Origin: Novosphingobium sp. 28-62-57 | Lineage (GTDB): Bacteria; Pseudomonadota; Alphaproteobacteria; Sphingomonadales; Sphingomonadaceae | Assembly: GCA_002256985.1 (NCBI GenBank) | Contig: NCGO01000018.1 | Span: 40,462 to 104,461, forward strand | DNA length: 64,000 nt | Direction: 5' to 3' | Shown: positions 9,153-18,586 of the stretch, piece by piece | How positions within the stretch are numbered: the stretch's first letter is position 1 | How the letters are laid out: each line of letters opens with the position of its first letter | Translations under genes and position numbers: made by a program | The notes under the pieces: generated by a model | The model's input: the letters and a program-made list of their open reading frames with translations, nothing else | What the model was told of the DNA's origin: nothing | Database searches by the model: none

Positions 9153-9533
9153 ATGTTCACGCACAGCTTCCTGGGCACCAATGACGTTGAAAAGTCGCGC
9201 CAGTTCTACACCGCGGTCATGGGCGCGCTGGGCCACACCACGGCCGTGCCGCTGCCGATGGGCACGGTGTTCCCTTCGACAGAAGGTTCCCTGATTGTCG
9301 GCACGCCTGCCAATGGCGAAGCGCACACGGTGTCCAACGGCCATACGCTGGGTTTCAAGGCCACGGATTTTGGCGCGGTCGATGCGTTCCACGCCGCAGG
9401 CCTTGCCAATGGCGGCACCTGCGAAGGCGCTCCGGGCGTGCGCGTGAATGCGCCGGGACAGCAATATGGCGCATACTTGCGCGATCCCGATGGCAACAAG
9501 ATCTGCGCCTTCGCACCCAACCCCAACGCCTGA
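9153..9533 (+). CDS. VOC (glyoxalase/bleomycin resistance-like) protein
   Basis: A 126-residue vicinal-oxygen-chelate protein with two beta-alpha-beta-beta-beta halves. It begins with FTHSFLGTNDVEKSRQFYTAVMG and ends with YGAYLRDPDGNKICAF, both typical of the fold. GGAGAG lies eight bases before the ATG at 9153, so upstream in-frame starts are not needed. The sub-family contains lactoylglutathione-lyase-like proteins and dioxygenases, and the reaction cannot be assigned. It may or may not be cotranscribed with the dipeptidase, 99 bp upstream. Confidence 0.82.
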   Translation: MFTHSFLGTNDVEKSRQFYTAVMGALGHTTAVPLPMGTVFPSTEGSLIVGTPANGEAHTVSNGHTLGFKATDFGAVDAFHAAGLANGGTCEGAPGVRVNAPGQQYGAYLRDPDGNKICAFAPNPNA

Positions 9534-9549
9534 TCTAACCCCCGTCCCG

Positions 9550-9701
9550 GTTGGCGATCATCCCGCTCGCATACGAAACTCTCAAATTCGTCATGCTGAA
9601 CTTGTTTCAGCATCCATCTACCGACGCGCACGGCTGTTCGTGGGGAGAAATGGACCCTGAGCCACAAGGCCAGCGTAGCTAAACAAGTTCAGGGTGACGG
9701 G
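9550..9701. repeat. intergenic repeat, family B copy 1
   Basis: An inverted repeat with arms ATGCTGAACTTGTTTCAGCAT and AAACAAGTTCAGGGTGACG around a spacer containing GGAGAAATGGACCCTGA. The 5' flank, TTGGCGATCATCCCG to ACTCTCAAATTCGTC, is shared almost base for base with the copy at 24987-25053. It lies between convergent genes and fills most of 9534-9761. Confidence 0.8.
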
Positions 9702-9761
9702 AAGAGGGGTAACGTTTGCAAGCGGGATAGACGACGTCCCGGTTTCGAACCGGGGCGGGGC

Positions 9762-11171
9762 TTACAGATCGGTGATGCCATAGGGCACCAGATCGCGCGC
9801 GTGCGGATCGACCACGATGGCGCGGTCACTCGGCGGAAAGGCGCGCTGGTCGCAAGCATCGCGCGGGCAGATGCGGCAGGAAATGCCGATCCGGGTCACC
9901 GCTTCGGGCCGCGCCAGATTGATCCCGTCGGCATAGATGAACTCATCGGCCAGCGCCGCTTCGCACCCCAGCGCCACGGCATAGCGGCGCGGCGGGCGGT
10001 AAAAGCTGCCCGATGGTTTGACGAGGCCCTTGGCAATCGAAACATAGCGCACGCCATCGGGCATTTCGGCGGCTTGCACGTGTATGCGATCAGGAATCGC
10101 CACCGCTTCATGCACCACCCATAGCGGGCAGGCCCCGCCAAAGCGGGCGAATTGCAGGCGGGTGGCCGAATGGCGCTTGGTGATGTTCCCGGCCATATCC
10201 ACGCGGCAGAAGAACATCGGAATGCCGCGCGCCTGCGGGCGTTGCAGCGTGGACAGGCGGTGGCAGACCTGTTCGAAGCTGGCCCCGAAGATCTGGCGCA
10301 ACTGGTCTATATCGTGGCGCAGCGCGCGGGCGCGGGTGCGGAACCATTCATAGGGCATGATCAGCGCCCCTGCGGCGTAATTGCCAAGGCCCACGGTCAG
10401 CAACTGCCGCGCCGCGTCCGATTGCAGGGTTGCACTTTCCACAATCGCGGCAATTTCCTCGCGAAGGCCCTCGGCAGCCACCTGATAGGCCATCTGAAAG
10501 CGCCCGCTTTCAATCGGCTGGTTGGGATCAAGCGTCAGCCGCCGTGCATCGGGATCAAAGCGGCGCATCGCCCCGCCGCTCACTTGCTCCACTGCAATGC
10601 CCCGGCTTTCCAGCCAGATCGCCATCTGCCCCATCGTGGGCGACATGCCGGTGCCTGAAAGACGCACGGCGAGGCGTTCGGCAGACCGATCAATAGTGTC
10701 GACATAGTTGTTGGCGTGATGAAACCAGTCGCGCACTTCCTCCCACGGCAGGCGTCCGCCGGTAACATTGTCCGATCCCAGCGCCTCATCAATCGCTTCC
10801 AGCCGCTGCACAGACCGTCGGTGCTGTTCCCACAGCGTTGCAAAAGCCTGTGCGAAGGCCGGATATTGTTCGGCCACACGCTCCACCTGATCGCCGGGAA
10901 GCGCAGCGCCGATCATCGGGTCTGCGGCGGCATCACGCAAAGCGGTCAGCACCGGCTCCACCCGGTCGGCGGCGAAATCCTGCCATTCCACCGGGAAACT
11001 GTGTTGCAACCGGTCGGCCAGAACGGGCGTCAGCGGGCGTTCGTCGTTCTCGATCTGCGAGAGATAGGATGCGCTGATGCCCAGCAGGCTGGCCATTTCA
11101 CCCTGACGCAACTTTCGCGTCGTGCGCAGGGCTTTGAGCTGTTCGCCTGCAAAGAGGCGGCGTCTTGCCAT
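9762..11171 (-). CDS. ScfR-family (PccR-like) XRE regulator of propionate metabolism
   Basis: A 469-residue regulator with an N-terminal helix-turn-helix ([21 protein letters not shown], about residues 20-41). A central ImmA/IrrE-like part and the C-terminal domain with four cysteines ([12 protein letters not shown] and upstream) are typical of short-chain fatty acyl-CoA regulators. PccR of Rhodobacter sphaeroides, of this family, controls propionyl-CoA carboxylase. This gene is divergent from pccB, and TTTGCAAA-type boxes lie between them. The ATG at 11171 is preferred over an in-frame TTG six bases earlier. It probably senses propionyl-CoA or a related thioester. Confidence 0.88.
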   Translation of the reverse strand: MARRRLFAGEQLKALRTTRKLRQGEMASLLGISASYLSQIENDERPLTPVLADRLQHSFPVEWQDFAADRVEPVLTALRDAAADPMIGAALPGDQVERVAEQYPAFAQAFATLWEQHRRSVQRLEAIDEALGSDNVTGGRLPWEEVRDWFHHANNYVDTIDRSAERLAVRLSGTGMSPTMGQMAIWLESRGIAVEQVSGGAMRRFDPDARRLTLDPNQPIESGRFQMAYQVAAEGLREEIAAIVESATLQSDAARQLLTVGLGNYAAGALIMPYEWFRTRARALRHDIDQLRQIFGASFEQVCHRLSTLQRPQARGIPMFFCRVDMAGNITKRHSATRLQFARFGGACPLWVVHEAVAIPDRIHVQAAEMPDGVRYVSIAKGLVKPSGSFYRPPRRYAVALGCEAALADEFIYADGINLARPEAVTRIGISCRICPRDACDQRAFPPSDRAIVVDPHARDLVPYGITDL

Positions 11172-11186
11172 TTCCAACGATCCGAT

Positions 11187-11217
11187 TTTGCAAAGTTATC
11201 CTTCGCAAGTTTGCAGA
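11187..11217. promoter_or_regulatory. candidate ScfR/PccR operator (TTTGCAAA boxes)
   Basis: TTTGCAAA (11187-11194) is followed by TTCGCAAG (11202-11209) and TTTGCAGA (11210-11217), between the regulator start and pccB. The known PccR site is two TTTGCAAA boxes with a short spacer. Here the first box is exact and two degenerate boxes follow. The site is 16 bp from the regulator start, so it would also allow autoregulation. Confidence 0.7.
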
Positions 11218-11393
11218 ATAACATTGGACTTGGCAAGCGCGCTGGCGCAGGTGGAGGGGCATTCCGCAGTATCACCTTGGGGCTCTTGCCCTGTGGCAAG
11301 GCTGCGGTTCCGGCTCTGGCCTTGCACCCCGGGGAGGGGGTGCGGGCCGGAACCGAGCATTTGATCCGGCTTATCAACAAAAGGGTGCCACGC

Positions 11394-12885
11394 ATGTCCG
11401 CCAATATTGCCGAGATGGAAAAACGCCGTCAGGCAGCACGCATGGGCGGCGGGCAAAAGCGCATCGATGCGCAGCACGCCAAAGGCAAACTGACCGCGCG
11501 CGAGAGGCTGAAGGTCCTGCTCGACGAAGGCAGCTTTGAAGAAGTCGACATGTATGTCGAACACAACTGCGTCGATTTCGGCATGCCCGATACGGTCATT
11601 CCCGGCGATGGCGTGGTGACGGGTTCGGGCACGATCAATGGCCGTCTGGTCTATGTGTTCAGCCAGGATTTCACCGTGTTCGGCGGCTCGCTGTCAGAGC
11701 GGCACGCGCAGAAGATCTGCAAGATCATGGACACCGCGCTGAAAGTCGGCGCACCAGTGATCGGCCTCAACGATTCCGGCGGCGCGCGCATTCAGGAAGG
11801 TGTGGCGTCCTTGGGCGGCTATGCTGAAGTGTTCCAGCGCAACGTGCTGGCCAGTGGTGTGGTGCCGCAGCTTTCATAGCCCTGCGATGACCGACTTCAT
11901 CTTCATGGTGAAGGACAGCAGCTACATGTTCGTCACCGGCCCCGATGTGGTCAAAACCGTGACCAATGAGGTCGTGACGCAAGAAGAACTGGGCGGCGCG
12001 GTAACACACACCACCAAGACCTCGGTCGCCGATCTCGCGCTGGAAAACGACATCGAAGCGCTGCTGGCAGCGCGCGATTTCTTCGATTACCTGCCGCTGT
12101 CAAACCGCCACGACGTGCCCGAACGGCCCACGTCCGACCCCTATGACCGCGCCGAACACAGCCTTGACAGCATCGTGCCCGCATCGGCCAACCAGCCTTA
12201 TGACATGCACGAAGTTATCGCCAAGACGGTGGACGAGGGCGAGTTCTTTGAGATTCAGCCCAAGCATGCGGGCAACATCATCTGCGGTTTCGGCCGCATC
12301 GAAGGCCGCACCGTGGGCATCGTCGCCAACCAGCCGATGGTGCTGGCTGGCGTGCTGGATATCAACTCCTCGAAAAAGGCCGCGCGGTTCGTGCGCTTTT
12401 GCGATGCCTTCAGCATCCCGATCGTGACCTTCGTCGATGTTCCCGGCTTCCTCCCCGGCACGGCGCAGGAACACAACGGCATCATCAAGCACGGCGCAAA
12501 GCTGCTGTTCGCCTATGCCGAAGCCACCGTGCCCAAGATCACCGTCATCACCCGCAAGGCCTATGGCGGTGCCTATGACGTGATGGCCTCCAAGCACTTG
12601 CGCGGGGATTTGAACTACGCCTGGCCCACCGCCGAAATCGCGGTGATGGGTGCCAAGGGCGCGGTTGAAATCATCTTCCGCGGCCTGTCTGCTGAAGAGC
12701 AGGCGGTGAAGACCCGCGAATACGAAGACCGCTTCGCCAACCCCTTCGTGGCGGCGAGCAAGGGCTTCATCGACGAAGTGATCCACCCCCATTCCACGCG
12801 GCGGCGCATCGCGCTGGGCTTGCGCAAGCTCAAGACCAAGAGCTTGGAAAACCCATGGAAAAAGCACGACAACATCCCGCTCTGA
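11394..12885 (+). pseudogene. pccB: propionyl-CoA carboxylase beta subunit, broken by an internal deletion
   Basis: Carboxyltransferase subunit that moves CO2 from biotin to propionyl-CoA to give methylmalonyl-CoA. Frame 1 runs 11394-11879 (161 residues, to GVVPQLS then TAG). The match resumes in another frame at about 11878 with [18 protein letters not shown] and runs to 12885. Homologues have about 12 residues (LIM-GPCAGGAVY) between the two parts, so about 35 bases are missing near 11875. The lost GPCAGG segment forms part of the N-terminal carboxyltransferase active site. With it the protein would have the normal length of about 510 residues. The rest shows no decay. This is a recent lesion or an assembly error. 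Confidence 0.88.
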
Positions 12886-12913
12886 TTGAGCGCTTCAGTC
12901 TGGAAGAACTGAC

Positions 12914-14092
12914 ATGACCGACATTTTCATTATCTCGGGCGCGCGCACCGCCATTGGCTCATTCGGCGGCGGGCTCGCCTCGATGCGTCCGGCTGAAACC
13001 GGCGCGATTGTGATCAAGGAAGCCATCGCGCGCGCCGGGATTACGCCTGACAAGGTGCAGAACGTGGTGATCGGCACCGTGGTGCCAACCCAGCCCAAGG
13101 ACGCCTATGTCAGCCGTGTGGCCGCCGTAAACGCCGGCATTCCGATTGAAGCGCCCGCGATGAACGTCAATCGCCTGTGCGGCTCGGGCCTGCAGGCCAT
13201 CGTGTCGGCAGCGCAAGGGATTGCCCTTGGCGAACAAGACATCGCCATCGGCGGCGGTGCGGAAAGCATGTCGAACGCGCCGCACATGGTGCTGACCGCG
13301 CGCAATGGCCAGAAGATGGGCGATCAGGTGCTGATGGACGCCATGCTCGGCGCGCTGCACGATCCGTTTGAAGGCATCCACATGGGCGTGACCGCAGAAA
13401 ACGTGGCCGAGCGCTGCAGCATCAGCCGTGAAGAGCAGGACGCGCTGGCTGTGCAAAGCCACCATCGCGCTGCCGCGGCCATCGCGGCGGGCTATTTCAA
13501 GGACCAGATCGTCCCGGTTGAGATCAAGACGCGCAAGGGCGTGACAGTGTTCGACACCGACGAACACGTGCGTGCCGATGCCAGTGTCGAAGCGATGGCA
13601 GCCCTGCGCCCGGTCTTCAAGAAGGATGGCACCGTCACCGCAGGCAACGCCAGCGGCATCAACGATGGCGCAGCCGCAGTCGTGCTGGCCAGCGGCAAGG
13701 CGGTTGAAGAACATGGGTTAAAGCCGATGGCCAAGATCCTCGGCTGGGGCCACGCGGGCGTTGAACCGAATGTCATGGGCCTCGGCCCGGTCAAGGCCGT
13801 GCCGGTGGCGCTGCAGCGCGCCGGGCTGACGCTCGACCAGATCGACATTATCGAGAGCAACGAGGCGTTTGCGGCACAGGCCTGCGGCGTGGCCAAGGAA
13901 CTGGGCTTCGATCCGGCCAAGACCAACGTCAACGGCTCGGGCATCTCGCTCGGCCATCCCATCGGTGCAACCGGCGCGATCCTGACGATCAAGGCGATGT
14001 ACGAATTGCACCGCACCGGTGGCCGTTATGGCCTGATCACGATGTGCATCGGCGGCGGTCAGGGCATCGCCATGGTCATCGAGAAGGTCTGA
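12914..14092 (+). CDS. acetyl-CoA C-acetyltransferase (thiolase II)
   Basis: A 392-residue biosynthetic-type thiolase with the acylation Cys in NRLCGSGLQA (about residue 89), the GHPIGATGA His motif and the C-terminal CIGGGQGIA Cys motif. It condenses or cleaves acetoacetyl-CoA or a branched 2-methylacetoacetyl-CoA. Lying in the propionyl-CoA module, it could release propionyl-CoA in isoleucine degradation, or serve polyhydroxyalkanoate synthesis. A GGAAG site precedes the ATG. It follows pccB by 28 bp and is followed at once by the epimerase gene, so it is in the same operon. Confidence 0.92.
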   Translation: MTDIFIISGARTAIGSFGGGLASMRPAETGAIVIKEAIARAGITPDKVQNVVIGTVVPTQPKDAYVSRVAAVNAGIPIEAPAMNVNRLCGSGLQAIVSAAQGIALGEQDIAIGGGAESMSNAPHMVLTARNGQKMGDQVLMDAMLGALHDPFEGIHMGVTAENVAERCSISREEQDALAVQSHHRAAAAIAAGYFKDQIVPVEIKTRKGVTVFDTDEHVRADASVEAMAALRPVFKKDGTVTAGNASGINDGAAAVVLASGKAVEEHGLKPMAKILGWGHAGVEPNVMGLGPVKAVPVALQRAGLTLDQIDIIESNEAFAAQACGVAKELGFDPAKTNVNGSGISLGHPIGATGAILTIKAMYELHRTGGRYGLITMCIGGGQGIAMVIEKV

Positions 14093-14094
14093 TC

Positions 14095-14535
14095 ATGAAA
14101 CTGGGCCGCCTCAACCACGTCGGCGTCGCCACGCCAGATATCGACGCTTCGATCGCGTTCTACCGCGATGTGATGGGCGCGAGCGACATTACCGAGCCGT
14201 TCGTGCTGGAAAGCCAGCAGGTGCGGGTGTGCTTCGTGAACACGCCGGGTGAAAACGGGACCGCTGGCACGCAGATCGAGCTGATCCAGCCAACCAGTCC
14301 GGACAGCGCTGTGGGCAAGTGGCTCGCGGCCAACCCCTTGGGCGGCCAGCACCACCTTTGCTACGAAGTGCCCGATATTCACGCGGCCAAGGCGTGGTTC
14401 GAAAGCCAAGGCAAGCGCGTGCTGGGCGAACCCCGCATCGGTGCGCACGGGACGTTGATCTTCTTCGTCCACCCCAAGGACATGGGCGGGCAGCTGACCG
14501 AGATCATGGAAGTGCCTGCGGGCGGGCACCACTGA
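14095..14535 (+). CDS. mce: methylmalonyl-CoA epimerase
   Basis: A 147-residue VOC-fold protein that interconverts (S)- and (R)-methylmalonyl-CoA. Diagnostic features are LNHVGVATPDIDASIAFYRD at the N terminus, QIELIQP, HHLCYEVPDI and the C-terminal GQLTEIMEV; the His and Glu of these bind the metal. The ATG at 14095 follows the thiolase stop by two bases, so translation is probably coupled. The enzyme links propionyl-CoA carboxylase to the mutase encoded next. Confidence 0.93.
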   Translation: MKLGRLNHVGVATPDIDASIAFYRDVMGASDITEPFVLESQQVRVCFVNTPGENGTAGTQIELIQPTSPDSAVGKWLAANPLGGQHHLCYEVPDIHAAKAWFESQGKRVLGEPRIGAHGTLIFFVHPKDMGGQLTEIMEVPAGGHH

Positions 14536-14543
14536 CCTTAAAG

Positions 14544-14664
14544 CCCTCGCCCCTTCAGGGGAGAGGGTTGGGAGAGGGGGCGTACCGCGCAAGGCCCCTC
14601 TCCAACTTCGGCTAGGCAGCAAGCTGCCAAGCCTGCGTATCCTCTCCCCGACCGGGGAGAGGGC
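14544..14664. repeat. intergenic repeat, family C copy 1
   Basis: Starts CCCTCGCCCCTTCAGGGGAG and ends CTCCCCGACCGGGGAGAGGG, with CCCCTCTCCAACTTCGGCTA inside. The same unit occurs inverted at 52454-52579. It separates mce from the mutase gene within the operon and ends one base before the first possible mutase start codon (14665). Confidence 0.8.
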
Positions 14665-14679
14665 ATGGAGATTGAGACG

Positions 14680-16760
<2,081 letters not shown>

Positions 16761-16794
16761 TAGGTTCGCGTAAATCACGCGAAGGAGAGATGCC

Positions 16795-18078
16795 ATGACG
16801 CAGAAGCTTGAAACGCTGTCAGTCCACGCCGGGTGTGAGCCTGACCCGACCACAAAGGCACGGATCACGCCGATTTACCAGACGGCCAGCTACGTGTTCG
16901 ACAGTGCCGAGCACGCTGCGAACTTGTTCGCGCTGGCCGAATTCGGCAACATCTACACCCGCATCATGAACCCCACCAATGCCGCGCTGGAAGCCAAGAT
17001 CGCGGCGCTTGAGGGCGGTGTAGGTGCACTTGGCGTCGCTTCAGGCCATGCCGCGCAGTTCATCGTGTTCCACACCCTGATGGAGCCAGGCTGCGAGATT
17101 GTGGCGGCCAAAAAGCTTTACGGCGGCACGCTCAACCAGTTCGCGCATAGCTTTGCCAAGTTCGGCTGGAAGGCGATATTCGTCGATGCCGATGATCCTG
17201 CTGCCGTTGCCGCTGCGATCACCGAAAAGACGCGCGGCGTGTTCATCGAAAGCCTCGCCAACCCCGGTGGCGTGGTGCAGGACATCGCGGCGATTGCCGA
17301 AGTCGCCCATGCCGCAGGCGTGCCGCTGATCGTGGACAACACGATGGCCAGCCCCGCGCTGTGCCGCCCGATCGAACATGGCGCGGACATCGTCGTCCAT
17401 TCGTGCACCAAGTTCCTTAACGGCCACGGCAATTCCATCGGCGGGCTGATTGTGGATTCGGGCAAGTTTGATTGGGCAGCGAGTGACAAGTTCCCCTCGC
17501 TCACGCAGCCCAACCCGAGCTACCACGGCGCGGTGCTGACCGAGGCATTGAAGCCCGTCGGCCCCATCGCCTTCATCATCGGCTGCCGCGTGCTCGGCCT
17601 GCGCGATCTCGGTCCTTCGATGGCACCGATGAACGCATTCCTGACGCTGACCGGCATGGAAACGCTGGCGCTGCGCATGGAGCGGCACTGCAGCAATGCG
17701 CTGCATCTGGCGCAGTGGCTGCAGGCCCATCCCAAGGTGGCGTGGGTGTCCTACGCAGGTCTGCCGGAAGACCCCTATCACCAACTGGCCAAGCAATACC
17801 TTGGCGGCAAGGGCGGCGCGGTGTTCACCTTCGGCGTGAAGGGCGGCTACGAGGCGGGCGTGAAGCTGGTCCAGTCGGTCAAGCTGTTCAGCCACCTCGC
17901 CAACATCGGCGACACCCGCTCACTGATCATCCACCCCGCTTCGACCACGCACAGCCAGTTGGGCGAGGAAGAACTGGTGGCCGCAGGTGCAGGGCCGGAT
18001 ACGGTGCGCGTGTCGGTGGGCATCGAGCATATCGACGACATTGTGGCCGATTTGGCGCAGGCGTTGGAATTGGTGTGA
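16795..18078 (+). CDS. metY: O-acetylhomoserine sulfhydrylase (MetY type)
   Basis: A 427-residue PLP enzyme of the Cys/Met metabolism family that makes homocysteine from O-acetylhomoserine and sulfide. It has ETLSVHAG at the N terminus, the phosphate-binding YTRIMNPT segment, DNTMASP, and the PLP lysine in HSCTKFLNGHG. The length of about 430 residues fits MetY rather than the shorter MetB/MetZ. A clear GAAGGAGAG site precedes the ATG. It sits between the mutase and pccA genes. Methionine synthesis has no direct step in the propionyl-CoA route, so its presence here may be chance or a shared B12/methionine theme. Confidence 0.9.
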   Translation: MTQKLETLSVHAGCEPDPTTKARITPIYQTASYVFDSAEHAANLFALAEFGNIYTRIMNPTNAALEAKIAALEGGVGALGVASGHAAQFIVFHTLMEPGCEIVAAKKLYGGTLNQFAHSFAKFGWKAIFVDADDPAAVAAAITEKTRGVFIESLANPGGVVQDIAAIAEVAHAAGVPLIVDNTMASPALCRPIEHGADIVVHSCTKFLNGHGNSIGGLIVDSGKFDWAASDKFPSLTQPNPSYHGAVLTEALKPVGPIAFIIGCRVLGLRDLGPSMAPMNAFLTLTGMETLALRMERHCSNALHLAQWLQAHPKVAWVSYAGLPEDPYHQLAKQYLGGKGGAVFTFGVKGGYEAGVKLVQSVKLFSHLANIGDTRSLIIHPASTTHSQLGEEELVAAGAGPDTVRVSVGIEHIDDIVADLAQALELV

Positions 18079-18104
18079 CCTTGCCTTTCGCCTCCCTCTT
18101 TCCC

Positions 18105-18189
18105 GTCGCCCCGGGCTTGACCCGGGGCCCCGCTACCTTTTTCGGCGGTGCGGAGAAAGCGGGACCCCGGGTCAAGCCCGGGGTGACGA
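18105..18189. repeat. inverted intergenic repeat (CCCGGGCTTGACCCGGGG type)
   Basis: Arms CCCCGGGCTTGACCCGGGG and CCCCGGGTCAAGCCCGGGG surround a short spacer. A partial relative is at 25086-25115 (TCCCGGATCAAATCCGGGG). It lies between metY and the small membrane protein gene. Confidence 0.75.
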
Positions 18190-18223
18190 GAGTTGTTGAG
18201 AAACGCCCAAGTCCCAACACACA

Positions 18224-18316
18224 TCGTCATGCTGAACTTGTTTCAGCATCCATCTGTGGTCCGGCGACGTCCGTGCGAGCGGAGAAATGGACGCTGAAAC
18301 AAGTTCAGCGTGACGT
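18224..18316. repeat. intergenic repeat, family B copy 2
   Basis: ATGCTGAACTTGTTTCAGCAT pairs with CTGAAACAAGTTCAGCGTGA at the other end, around a spacer with GGAGAAATGGA. It has the same plan as the copies at 9550, 24987 and 53387. Confidence 0.8.
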
Positions 18317-18367
18317 AGTGATGAAGAACTAAGGGTGAGTTTTGCCGATGAGCCTCAGACGGACACC

Positions 18368-18586
18368 ATGCGCAAGGTCGGGTGTTTTCTGCTTGGTCTG
18401 ATCGGGTGTGCTTTCGTGGCTTTCCTTCTGGTCGGAGCAGCAATGGGCGATTGCGCGCCGAACGCTGACGGCACGGGCTGCGAGAATGACGGATTGATCC
18501 GCTTCCTGATGTTTCCGGGAAGTCTGATCTTGTTGATTGCGATTGGTATCTTCGCCGCAAGGCGTGTGACGAAAGACAGGGACTAA
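18368..18586 (+). CDS. small two-segment membrane protein coupled to pccA
   Basis: A 72-residue protein with two hydrophobic segments (about residues 4-25 and 48-66), joined by a loop with two cysteines (DCAPNADGTGCEND), and a basic C terminus (RRVTKDRD). I do not recognise a family. The ATG at 18368 starts directly before the first segment; an in-frame GTG at 18335 would add 11 polar residues. Its stop codon shares one base with the pccA start (TAATG), so pccA translation is probably coupled to it. Function unknown; coupling to the biotin carboxylase gene is the only clue. Confidence 0.6.
   Translation: MRKVGCFLLGLIGCAFVAFLLVGAAMGDCAPNADGTGCENDGLIRFLMFPGSLILLIAIGIFAARRVTKDRD

Noticed and set aside
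8214-9464. 416-residue minus-strand reading frame
   Set aside because: Shadow of the M19 dipeptidase and VOC genes; no domain recognised.
11394-12885. pccB as a natural two-gene or programmed-frameshift subunit
   Set aside because: About 12 conserved residues are missing at the junction and no slippery site is seen, so a frameshift would not restore the protein.
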